A stretch of DNA of 64,000 nt, taken from positions 62,001 through 126,000 of the forward strand of contig JABCPU010000060.1 of assembly GCA_016800925.1 (NCBI GenBank). Direction: 5' to 3'. This document shows, piece by piece, positions 43,349 through 53,038 of this stretch. The DNA is from Suillus spraguei (Eukaryota; Basidiomycota; Agaricomycetes; Boletales; Suillaceae). A program made the translations under genes and the position numbers. The stretch's first letter is position 1. Each line of letters opens with the position of its first letter. Below the pieces are notes generated by a model. It was given only the letters and a program-made list of their open reading frames with translations. It was not told the origin of the DNA and did not search any database.

Positions 43349-44116
43349 TGTTAAGACCGTACTCAAAGGTAGAGAGATCCGAAGGGCTTTGGCCTCAGTT
43401 CATGCACTGTGCCCCTTTCCTGAGTAATGCCCCTTATTTCAGGGAGAAGTTATACGTCCGAAGATCCGGAAGGAGTTGCATGATGGGTCTGGACGTCCGA
43501 GGGTATCGGATATGATATGTCCGAAGGTTATCCGGAATGTAGGGATAGAACGAAGATTAAGACTAGCTTCAGAATGAATTCCTAACTAGAAACTAGCAGA
43601 GATAGACTATCCGAAGATAGAGTCGGAGATATAGACTATAGGAATCAATCCCAGTCTCGGAAGATGACTTAGAGCGGAAAGTGGCTTAAGTCCAGATGAA
43701 GCAGAATGAGCAGAATCTAAGATGATATTCGAACTAAGGTTCTACGGAGATTTACAAGTGGTTTATATACTGTAAGTATCTAAGACGGATAATCAACAAG
43801 TCCAGGACCGAGGGCTATGTACGAAGTGTAACGGAAGTCTATTAGTTAATGCACAGCGGATCAGTAAGCATGAATCGGAAATGAACACAGTTAACGGATC
43901 AGTGATGTAGGATGGAAATATACACAGCCGGAATACCGGAAACAGGAGGAATGACGAAAGGAGATAGACACTGATATACACAAGGGAGTTAAGGTGCGAG
44001 AAGTGAGCATATTCGGATGGGTGGTCCGGACAGGATCTGTGGACCAGACAGATATGGAATCGATCGGATCTGATTGGATATGGTCAGATCTGAGATTAGA
44101 AGTATGGTATATGACA
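43349..44116 (-). mobile_element. A-family solo LTR nested in C5, TSD ATAAG
   Basis: 768 bp, TGTTAAGACCGTACTCAAAG to TATGGTATATGACA on the plus strand. ATAAG is at 43344-43348 and 44117-44121. It is one of the least decayed A copies, retaining many CCGGA and TCCGA words. Confidence 0.94.
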
Positions 44117-44214
44117 ATAAGGCTATGAACTTGGAAATGAAACTCATACAAAATATCTTATCAAGATGGAAGTATGGATAACTGAAAGCCAGAGGCACAG
44201 AGATAACCGAGAGC

Positions 44215-45607
44215 TGTCATATACTGTACGTTCAGGTCTGATCCATGGACATCCAGACACCCAATCCATGCATCCTAGTCCATCCATCCAATCCAGCTCA
44301 CATATCCAATCCACCCATCCACTGCAATCCATATCCATATCCGACTCAGTCCATCCATCCGATCTGATCCACCCATCCGATCTGTGTCCATATCCGATCT
44401 GTGTCCATATCCGATCTGTGTCCATATCAGATCCATGCTCATATCCGAAACTATTCCCACGCACCTGCGCATTACTCCTTTTAGGTTAATACCTGTGTCC
44501 GGCTTTCGGTTATCTTGACTTCAGTCTTGATAAGATATTTCGTACAAGTCTTATTTCCGAGTTCATAGCCTTGTGTTCCGCAATGCCTCAAACATAGCCT
44601 TGGACTATCCTTACTTGCCTTCCGGCATGCTACCTACAGTATATAAACTTGTAGTACAACTCCTGCAGACCTCAGTCTGATCATTGCTTTCCTACTTCTG
44701 TATATTCATCTGTCTACTCTGTATCTTGTTACCATGTCTATATAACTCCATTTCTGTTCTCGCACTTGGGCTCTGGCCCTTGTAAGCTTCTGACTCAGAC
44801 CTATGGGATCATTCCCTAGGCCGGAGCCTTGATCCTTTGTCCTATATCCTTTTCAGACTTCATCTGTTTCCTGTCTCTCATCAGTTTCACCTCCGACTCT
44901 ACCTTTGGTAGTCTTATCCTGTCTGTTTCTATTCTGGACCTCGTCCGGAGTAGTCTATACTATTTCTATACCATATCCGGACCTACTCCCCTCTAGTAGT
45001 CAACACTTCCCCTAAGATCCATAGAGCTATGCTCATCCGATCATCTGCTTGTCCACTCTTCTGCTCTTCTGCTCTTCTGCTCTTCTGCTCTTCTGCTCTT
45101 CTGCTCTTCTGCTCTTCCACTCTTCCACTCTTCCGCTCTTCCGCTCTTCCGCTCCTCCGAGCTCCGGACCTTCAGACCTCTGGTCCTCCAAACCTATCCT
45201 ATCCTATCCTCCGACACCTATGGATCATCTGTCCCTCTGGAGCTTTGCTCCTATCCTGCCCTGGACTTTATCCAAGAGTCCATCCTTCATCCATTCTACT
45301 TGGAACTTGTTCCAGTAGTCTTACCATTACTCCCTACCATCCAGAAATAGTTCTGGCACATTCCTACGCTCATCCGGAAGTCCTTTGGAGCTCTATCAAG
45401 CTATCCTGTCCTACAGAATTCATCTGGACTCTGTCCGGACTTCACTATAACTCCCCCTTGGACTTCATCTGAAATTAAGGGCACATACTCAGGTAAGGGG
45501 CACAGCGTACGAGCTGAGGCCAAGCCCCTTCGACTTTCCGTCCCTCCGGTACAACCCCATGTAAGACCAGGACTTCTTAGAAGCCCCAGTTTTGCATGGT
45601 TGTAACA
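44215..45607 (-). mobile_element. Full-length C solo LTR (copy C6) nested in C5 in opposite orientation, TSD AGAGC
   Basis: 1393 bp, TGTCATATACTGTACGTTCA to TTTTGCATGGTTGTAACA. AGAGC is at 44210-44214 and 45608-45612. It contains a CTTCTGCT octamer run (about 45055-45150), the promoter-like CAGTATATAAACTTGTAG (about 44637) and GGGGCACAGCGTACGAGCTG near the 3' end. It is the best reference copy of family C here. Confidence 0.94.
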
Positions 45608-45860
45608 AGAGCCAGCAGCACAGATATATACTAAAAGGGGTAATGCACAGGTGCATGGGAATAGTTTGGATATGAACTCAGATCAGATATGGACATGTAT
45701 TGGATATGGACATGGATTAGATGGATTGGATTGGATAGGATGTCTATGGATCAGATGTCCGGATGGATATGGGTTGGATTGGTTGACTGGATGTATGAAT
45801 TGCGTTTCTGGATGTCTATGAATTGAATTTGATCTGGACTTGAATGTACAGTATATGACA

Positions 45861-46305
45861 GATATGTTGTATGCTGGCAAGCCTAAACAAGGGTTCTAAA
45901 TAACCAATGACAAAACCTGGGCTCTTAAATAACAGAGGTTCAAGACTTAGATGAAGGAGTGCTTTGACTAAGAGATCAGTTTAGACAACTTAAGATTGGG
46001 AGTCTTAAGCAAAGAAATATCCAGGTAAAACCCAGTAAGATTAAGTGAAGAATACAAGCATAATACAATGTGTTTAAATAAGCCAGTATGGTGCACACAG
46101 ACCAAGGGAAATAAGTTGTGAGATATAAGTGCATATTCAAAGAAGGAAGTCAAGATGGTAAAGTACAGTAGTAATGGAGAAAGCCAATAACATTTTAATT
46201 TCATGAAGCAACACTTTTTTATGCTCATATCTCACTTAACTTTACAATTAACAAATAAAGACCACCCATAGAGTTGTATATTGCTACAACTCTTCTTAAG
46301 ACAAC
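45861..46305 (-). mobile_element. Degraded B-family fragment and flank
   Basis: From about 45930 the B pattern is visible (GAAGGAGTGCTTTGACTAAG, CCAGGTAAAACCCAGTAAGA, GTTTAAATAAGCCAG, GCACACAGACCAAG) and fades by about 46160. The ends are not recognisable. The rest, to 46305, is AT-rich with nothing assigned. Confidence 0.6.
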
Positions 46306-46609
46306 TGTCATATACCATACATCTGATCTCAGATCTGATCACATCGATTGATCTTACTTCCATCTGGTCCACAGATCCAATCCAGACCACACATCTGAAC
46401 CTTCCTACTTCATGCATTCTAACACCACTGTAAATATCTGCATCTATCTCCTTTCAGTAATTCTCCTGTCTCTGGTATTTCAGCTATGTATACTTCCGTC
46501 TTGCTTATTGATCAGTTAGCTATGTTTCATTTCCAACTCATGCTTTGTGATCCACTGTGCTTTACTAATGGACTTTTGTTATACTTTGTACATAGCCTTC
46601 AGACCTAGT
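46306..46609 (+). mobile_element. A-family LTR 5' fragment
   Basis: TGTCATATACCATACATCTG to GTACATAGCCTTCAGACC, about 300 bp of the sense LTR. The break is within about 10 bases of the equivalent break at 37911. It directly precedes the truncated end of Gypsy copy 2. Confidence 0.78.
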
Positions 46610-46633
46610 GTGACAGACAAACTCAGGCTGACC

Positions 46634-48196
46634 TTAAAAGAGTAGTATTCGGTACTTGGGCTCAGATTCATTCTTGCGCTTCTCTGCGCGGGGAATCGGT
46701 GATACTGCTCGTGGCAGTTGTACACAGGGAGTGGGATCTATAGTACACGGCATTCGTTCTTCCGGTTCGGGATCTTTAGGAATAGGAGAGATGTTGAGGG
46801 ATCTTGGAAGTTGTGAATATTGCCATTTCTTGGGATGACAGTGGAATGCCAGAGGCAGCCCGTTCTTCTTCCGATCGGTATCTATGTTGATTTCAATTTC
46901 ATCTGATTTCGTTGTCTGAGGGAGGACGAGTGTTTCAGCGGTCCAATCTATACTTGGGTTCATTGTGCGTAACCATGGAATTCCCAAAAGAATTTGATCC
47001 CTTCTTCCTAGTTTAGTGATATTGAATTTTCCATACATGGTTCGTTCATCAATTCTGACCACTAGGAGACAGTAGTGCGTGATCGGTCCTCCTTTGATAA
47101 GAGTTCCATCTGCTGTAGTAACTCGAAATGGTGTCTTGAGTTTTCTTTGTGTGATCTGATGGAGTTTCACAAATTCTTCAGACATAAATGTTCCTGCTGC
47201 ACCGGAATCGATGACGGCAGTAGTGTCGACGGATTTTAAGCGAGTACGCGAGTGAAGGGTGATAGGGACTCGAAGTTCTTTTCTTTCACCTACAGCGCGT
47301 ACAAGTCTTAGTAATACATTGGGAGAAACATATGTCAAATCTATCTTTGTTTCTCCAATTTAAAAATCCTCTACAAGCTGCCTCACAGTTTCTTCTTCTT
47401 CTTCGTCTTTAACCTCGGTTTGATGGAGCGGAGTTTTCTTCTTTCTTTCTGGACAGTTATGAATATGGTGTCCAGTCTTCTTGCATCCGAAGCATTGTCC
47501 CTTCTTCATGCATTTGGATCTCTCCATGTCGGAGATTCAATCTATGACCATTGCGTTGGAGTCACGATTAGGTATGTAACGCACATTTCCATAGTTCTTC
47601 TTTTTCTGCTGCAGAGCATGACGTGCTCGCAACGCTTGAAGATGGTGGTGGGAGTTGTTGATGGACACACATTGCAGTACAACTTCGCGAAATACTTCTG
47701 AGACATCTCCTGGCGCGAAAAGCTTGGTAAGGATACCCAGATTGAGGCCATCTTGGAAGAATTGAATCTTGGTTGCATCATCAGTGATGTGGGCCTTGGC
47801 TGCAAGTGCCTCAAAGTCGGCGATGTAGGTATGGAGATCACCGTTTCCTTGTTTGAGGTCCCTGAGTTTCGTTAGTGCGGTTCCTTTGGTATCCACTGGT
47901 TCAAAGGCGTCTTTGAAACTTTTCATAAAATCCTGCAATGTCCCATAACCAACTTTTTGTCCAGAGGTATCAGTTGACTGAGCATGAGCAAGGAATTGCT
48001 CTTTCCAAGATTTGGTGTTCTTCTCGGTCATGAAGGATGTTATGAAAATGATCTTCTGCTTGTCGGTGGTGTAGAGCTTTTCATTGATGTCGAAGCACAG
48101 ATTGCATGATTGGATAAATTCACGAGAGTTGTCACGATCCCCATCAAAACCGGTTGGGAGGCCGATTTTGTATTCAAATTCTTTGGTAGTCGTCAT
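46634..48196 (-). pseudogene. B-type Ty3/Gypsy gag-pol, copy 2 (capsid, zinc knuckle, protease)
   Basis: Minus strand. The capsid frame 48196-47537 (219 codons, MTTTKEFEYKIGLPTGF to SNAMVID) is open. TGA 47537-47539 is at the same place as in copy 1. The frame then continues through the zinc knuckle CFGCKKTGHHIHNC to TAA 47360-47362 after LVEDF, again the position of a stop in copy 1. The protease (about 47338-46634) with AVIDSGAAGTFMS lies in the same frame as gag here, whereas copy 1 is shifted by a 4-base difference. The capsids differ at roughly one residue in ten. Sequence stops at 46634; RT onwards is lost. The 5' LTR is 48324-48707. Confidence 0.9.
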
Positions 48197-48323
48197 GATG
48201 ATGATTTGTCTGGTGAGTTATACTTTCTCAGTGCCTACACGCGCTGTCTTGCTGTCTGTTAGGGCTTATCAGGGTTCAGGGTCGAGGACTGGGTAGTCGA
48301 TGATCAGGTGGACTTTAATCTTT

Positions 48324-48707
48324 TGTTACGAACTGGGGTGGCGTCACCAGCGACAGTGAGAAGACACAGACGGTCTGCTGGGAAATTCTACAATGTCCAG
48401 AAGAGGACAAGGTGAAAGTACAAGGAACGCGTTCCGAGTATGATCAAGGGTTTGGCCTCAAAGACAAGTCTAAAAGGTTCTACAAGAATAGAGACTAAGG
48501 CTAAGGAGTGCTTAGACTTAGAGACGATTCAAGATGACTTAGGTTGGAGACCTAAGCGAAGGATATTCCAGGTAAAACCCAGTAAGATTAAAGTAAGGTA
48601 TACAAGCGTAATACAACATGCTTAAATAGGTCAATATGTGCGCACGGACCAAGAGAGACGTGAGAACATAAGTGCATATCCAAAGGAGGAAGGCAACTAT
48701 AGTACAG
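48324..48707 (-). mobile_element. B LTR, truncated 5' LTR of Gypsy copy 2
   Basis: It begins TGTTACGAACTGGGGTGGCG and runs 384 bp to GGCAACTATAGTACAGATG, where a C fragment replaces the last about 90 bp. From about 48395 to 48628 it is nearly identical to the LTR of copy 1. Confidence 0.88.
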
Positions 48708-48815
48708 ATGGGACGAACTCTAAGGCAGGATAGCTCAACAGAGCTCCGATGGACTTCTGGATGAGTGCGGGAATGCGCCGGATATGGTCGGATCTGGGAT
48801 CAGAAGTATGGTATA
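48708..48815. mobile_element. Mosaic junction of C and A fragments
   Basis: About 72 bp of C sequence (GGACGAACTCTAAGGCAGGA to GGGAATGCGCCGG) is joined to about 36 bp of A 3' sequence (ATATGGTCGGATCTGGGATC to GGTATA), which is joined to the first base of a full C LTR. The same C segment occurs again at about 49005-49073. No TSD is present. Confidence 0.8.
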
Positions 48816-50382
48816 TGTTATGACCATGCAAAACCGGAGATTAGTAAGAAGTCCTGGTCTTACATGGGGTTGTACCGGAGGGTTGTAAAGTCAAAGGGGC
48901 TTGGCCTCAGCTCGTACGCTGTGCCCCTTACCCGAGTATGTGCCCTTAATTTCGGATGAAGTCCAAGGGAGAGTTCTGGTGAAGTCCGGATGGAGGGTCT
49001 GGATGAACTCTAAGGCAGGATAGCTCGACAGAGCTCCAATGGACTTCCAGATGAGCGCGGGAATGCGCCGGAACTATTTCCGGAAGGTAGGGAGTAATGG
49101 TAACACTACTGGAACAAGCTCCAAGTAGAACGGATGAAGGATGGACCACTGGACAAAGTCCAGGGCAGGATAGGAGCAGAGCTCCGGAGGGAAAGATGAT
49201 CCATAGATGTCAGAGGATAGGATAGGATGGATCCGGAGGACTAGGGGTCTGAAGGTCCGGAGCTCGGAGGAGCGGAGGAGCGGAGGAGCGGAGGAGCGGA
49301 GGAGCGGAGGAGCGGAGGAGCGGAGGAGCGGAGGAGCGGAGGAGCGGAGGAGCGGAGGAGCGGAGGAGCGGAGGAGCGGAGGAGCGGAGGAGCGGAGGAG
49401 CGGAGGAGCGGAGGAGCGGAGGAGCGGAGGAGCGGAGGAGCGGAGGAGCGGAGGAGCGGAGGAGCGGAGGAGCGGAGGAGCGGATGAGCATAGCTCTGTG
49501 GATCTTAGAGGAAGTGTTGGCTACTAGAGAGGAGTAGGTCCAGATATGGTGTAGAGATAGTATAGACTACTCTGGACAAGGTCCAGAATAGAAACAGACA
49601 GTATAAGACTACCAAAGGTAGAGTTGGAGGTGAAACAGATGATAGACAGAGATGGACGAAGTCCGAAAAGATTATAGGACATAGGATCAAAGCTCCAGCC
49701 TAGGGAGTGATCCCATAGGCCTGAATCGGAAGCTTACAAGGGCCGGAGCCCAAGTGCAAGAACGGAAACAGAGTTATATAGACATGATAACAGGATACAG
49801 AGTAATCAAGGAATATACAGAAGTAGGAACAATGAATCAGACTGAGGTCTGCAGGAGTTGTACTACAAGTTTATATACTGTAGGTAGCATGCCGGAAGGC
49901 AAGTAAGGATAGTCCGAGGCTATGTTTGAGGCGTTGCGGAACACAAGGCTATGAACTTGGAAATAAGACTTGTACGAAATATCTTATCAAGACGGAAGTC
50001 AAGATAACCGAAAGCCAGAGGTGCAGAGATAACCGAAAGCCGGACACAGGTATTAACCTAAAAGGAGTAACACGCAGGTGCGTGGGAATAGTTTCAGATA
50101 TGAGCATGGATCGGATATGGACACAGATTGCATATGGACACGGATCAGATATGGACACGGATTGGATATGGACATGGATCGGATATGAACACGGATCGGA
50201 TGGGTGGATCAGATTGGATGGATGGACTGAGTCGGATATGGATATGGATTAGATATGGATGGATATTGATTGGAGTGGATGGGTGGATTGGATATGTGAG
50301 CTGGATTGGATGGGTGGACTAGGATGTATGGATTGGGTGTCCAGATGTCCATGGATCAGACCTGAATGTACGGTATATGACA
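48816..50382 (+). mobile_element. C-family LTR (copy C7) with an expanded octamer array
   Basis: 1567 bp, TGTTATGACCATGCAAAACC to TGTACGGTATATGACA. It is longer than C6 (1393 bp) mainly through the array at 49264-49486. The 3' part has many GGATATGGACA words. A second GTATATGACA follows directly at 50383-50392. Confidence 0.9.
49264..49486. repeat. GGAGCGGA octanucleotide array, about 27 units
   Basis: Nearly perfect head-to-tail GGAGCGGA units over about 220 bp inside a C LTR. Eight is not a multiple of three, so all three frames stay open and give artefact frames (RSGGAEER on the plus strand, LLRSSAPP on the minus). Other C copies have a shorter, mixed array at the same place (AGCAGAAG in C2, CTTCTGCT in C6). 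Confidence 0.95.
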
Positions 50383-50390
50383 GTATATGA

Positions 50391-51600
50391 CAGTACAGGT
50401 ATATCTGCGGGTTTGGGTATGGGTCCAACTGATCATACCTGCGGGTTTACCCGTGCAGTTCCCTACTTGGGATGCAGCCTGGCATTCATATGAGTCGTCA
50501 GTGTCATCCTCTCCAAATCCTCCAACCAGATCATCAATGGTAGCAGCAAAAACATCAGGATCTTTTTGAGGAATGGCATGAGACCTCACACTAGTTGCAT
50601 TCAAGGTAGCTGTGGCTTGAGAATGGAAAAATATAGTACTAGGTGGGGGAGCAGAAGCTTGCAAACAAGAAATCAACTCAGAGCCTTCAGATGTCAGATG
50701 ACTTGAAGGTCTTGGTATGTCTGAAGCCCAGGCCTTGACACGTCCACCAAATGAAGGTTTGACAGCTGACCTAAATTCCGCAGTGAGAGTAAGAAAGAAG
50801 AGTGTTGACTCAGAGATTAACAACATGGCAACAACATACATCTGTAACAAGTTTCCTTTCCTGTCCTCACAATCAACTTGAACACATGCAAGCTGATCAG
50901 CCTTCATTGATTTCGATTGCGCATCAACTGCATCTTTGAGTGATTTTTTACTGGGCCTTAGCTTTGCAACTTGGGGATTCTTGAGCTTGTCAACACTCAT
51001 ATTATCCTCATCAACATTGAAGGTCAGTTGGCCCTGCTCTCCCTTGCCTTGTACCTGATGACCCTGATCTGTACCCTGCACAGCTGCTGCCACATTGTTC
51101 AGCTGAGGCATTTTCTTAGCTGGAACTGGACGTGGTGTAACTGCCTTGGGCTTTTGCATGGCTTCAGCAGTCTGTGCCTGCTCCATCCCAGCTTGGATAT
51201 CAGCAAGGTGCTGGATGCCTTGCAGCACAGCTGCTTCTTTTGCTTGGAGTTCTTCTGTGAGAAGCTTGTCATCAGCTGCTTTTTTGGCTTTGGTACAGTG
51301 CTTCCTAATTGTGTTGAGTATGACCTGACCAGGATGGATGTTAGCATTTTTTGCACAGGTTCAACAAACAGTGGTTCCAGCTGCTTAATACATCATGCAG
51401 GGGTGGGTAGATGTAAGACGAGAGTAGTGAGGACTATGGCTATGAATGGGAAAAATGCAGGTCAGCAGAATTGATTTTCTGAAGCATTTCTAGTTTCATA
51501 ACCAAACAAACATTGAACTTTTGTAGGCCTTCTCAACTAACTTGAAGACACGACTTAGAGGAGCTTACCACAGCCTGCCCATGCACCAGCCCTGGGCCCT
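50391..51600 (-). pseudogene. Transposon companion protein, Lys/Ala/Glu coiled coil, divergent from the Plavaka transposase
   Basis: The minus strand reads an N-terminal part IHPGQVILNTIRKHCTKAKK, AADDKLLTEELQAKEAAVLQ and HLADIQAGMEQAQTAEAMQK in two frames, a frameshift near 51228, then a 280-codon open stretch with a low-complexity C-terminus (PDVFAATIDDLVGGFGEDDT). I recall similar Agaricomycete hypothetical proteins next to DNA transposases. It faces away from the transposase at 53039. Between them lie solo A and B LTRs inserted later. The end at 50391 is close to GGGTTTGGGTATGGGT repeats, possible element-end sequence. Confidence 0.5.
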
Positions 51601-51733
51601 GAATATGCGGCAACAGTCTCTGCTCATTTTCATTGCCTTTTTGTTGTTTTCACTCTGTGTGGTCATGTCCACCAGTAGCACAAACTCTTATCCTTGTCTG
51701 GACCACAGCACCCTCCAGCTTCCTTGTGGCCAT

Positions 51734-52502
51734 TGTCATATACCATACTTCTAATCTCAGATCCGATCATATCCGTCCAGATCCGATCGTTTCCATATCC
51801 GTCCAGTCCACAGATCCTGTCCGGACCACCCATCCGAATGTACTCACTTCTCGCACCTTAACTCCCTGGTGAACATCTGCGTCTATCTCCTTTCGTCATT
51901 CCTCCTACTACCGGTACTCCGGCTGTTTATATTTCCGTCCTGTGTTACTGATCCGTTTCCTGTGTTCATTTCCGATTCATGCTTACTGATCCGCTGTGCA
52001 ATAACTAATAGACTTCCGTTACACTTCGTACATAGCCCTCGGTCCCGGACTTGCTGATTATCCGTCTTAGATACTTACTGTATATAAACCACTTGTAGAT
52101 CTTCGTAGAACCTTAGTTCGAATATCATCTTAGATTCTGCTCATTCTGCCTCCTCCGGACTTAAGTCACTCTCCGCTTTAAGTCACCTTCCGAGACTTAG
52201 GATTGACTCCTATAGTCCATACCTCCGACTCTATCTTCGGATAGTCCATCTCCGTTAGTTTCTAGTTGGGAACTCGTTCCGAAACTAGCCTTAATCTCTT
52301 TCCTCTCCTTACGTTCCGAATTACCTTCGGACGTATTACATCCGACACCTTCGGACACCCGGATCCGTCACGCAACCCCTTCCGGGTCTTCGGACGAATA
52401 ACTCCTCCCTGAAATAAAGGGCATTACTCGAGAAAGGGGCACAGTGTACGAACTGAGGCCAAAGCCCTTCGGATCTCTCTACCCTTGAGTACAGTCTTAA
52501 CA
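51734..52502 (+). mobile_element. Full-length A solo LTR, TSD GCCAT
   Basis: 769 bp, TGTCATATACCATACTTCTA to GAGTACAGTCTTAACA. GCCAT is duplicated at 51729-51733 and 52503-52507. It closely resembles the copy at 21726-22493 and is CpG-rich, so it is probably recent. Confidence 0.95.
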
Positions 52503-52563
52503 GCCATCCAAGTTGCCAGCGGTATTTCAAGAGCACAGCTGGAAGGATGAAACATAGACTCTC

Positions 52564-53038
52564 TGTTACGAACTGGGGTGGCGTCACCAGCGATAGTGAA
52601 AAGACACAGACAGTCTGCTGGGAAGTTCTACAATGTCCAGAAGAGGACAAGGTGAAAGTACAAGGAATGCATTCCGAGTACTATCAAGGGTTCAGCCTCA
52701 AAGACAAGTCTAAGAGGTTCTACGAGAATAGAGACTAAGGCTAAGGAGTGCTTAGACTTAGAGACGATTCAAGACGACTTAGATTGGAGACCTAAGCGAA
52801 GGATATTCCAGGTAAAACCCAGTAAGATTAAAGTAAAGTATCAAGCGTAATACAATGTGCTTAAATAAGTCAATATGTGCGCACGGACCAAGAGAGATGT
52901 GAGAATGTAAGTGCATATCCAAAGAAGGAAGGCAACTATAGTACAGATGCATTGAGCATATGAGTCAGAGTCTCGTTATGTAATATACAAGTAAAGGAGA
53001 CAAAGAGAAAATGAATAGGGGCACGTACGATTGTAACA
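52564..53038 (-). mobile_element. B solo LTR in the Plavaka 5' region, TSD CTCTC
   Basis: 475 bp, TGTTACGAACTGGGGTGGCG to GCACGTACGATTGTAACA on the plus strand. CTCTC is at 52559-52563 and 53039-53043. Removing it joins upstream sequence to the Plavaka N-terminal coding region. Confidence 0.93.

Larger units (their letters stand above)
43265..45860 (+). mobile_element. C-family LTR (copy C5), 5' truncated, split by an A LTR and by C6
   Basis: It starts inside the family at GTAGCATGCTGGAAGGTAAG, is interrupted at 43349-44116 (A) and 44215-45607 (C6), and ends TGTACAGTATATGACA at 45860. The 180 bp before it (43085-43264) is a CCAGAAT/CCTCCAG-rich stretch with no other match. Confidence 0.85.

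Noticed and set aside
49264..49486. CRISPR-like regular repeat
   Set aside because: Units are head to tail without spacers, eight bases long, in a eukaryotic LTR.
49207..49527. A 106-codon open frame of RSGGAEER repeats on the plus strand and its minus-strand mirror
   Set aside because: It is translation of an octanucleotide array, open in all frames because eight is not a multiple of three; it lies inside an LTR.
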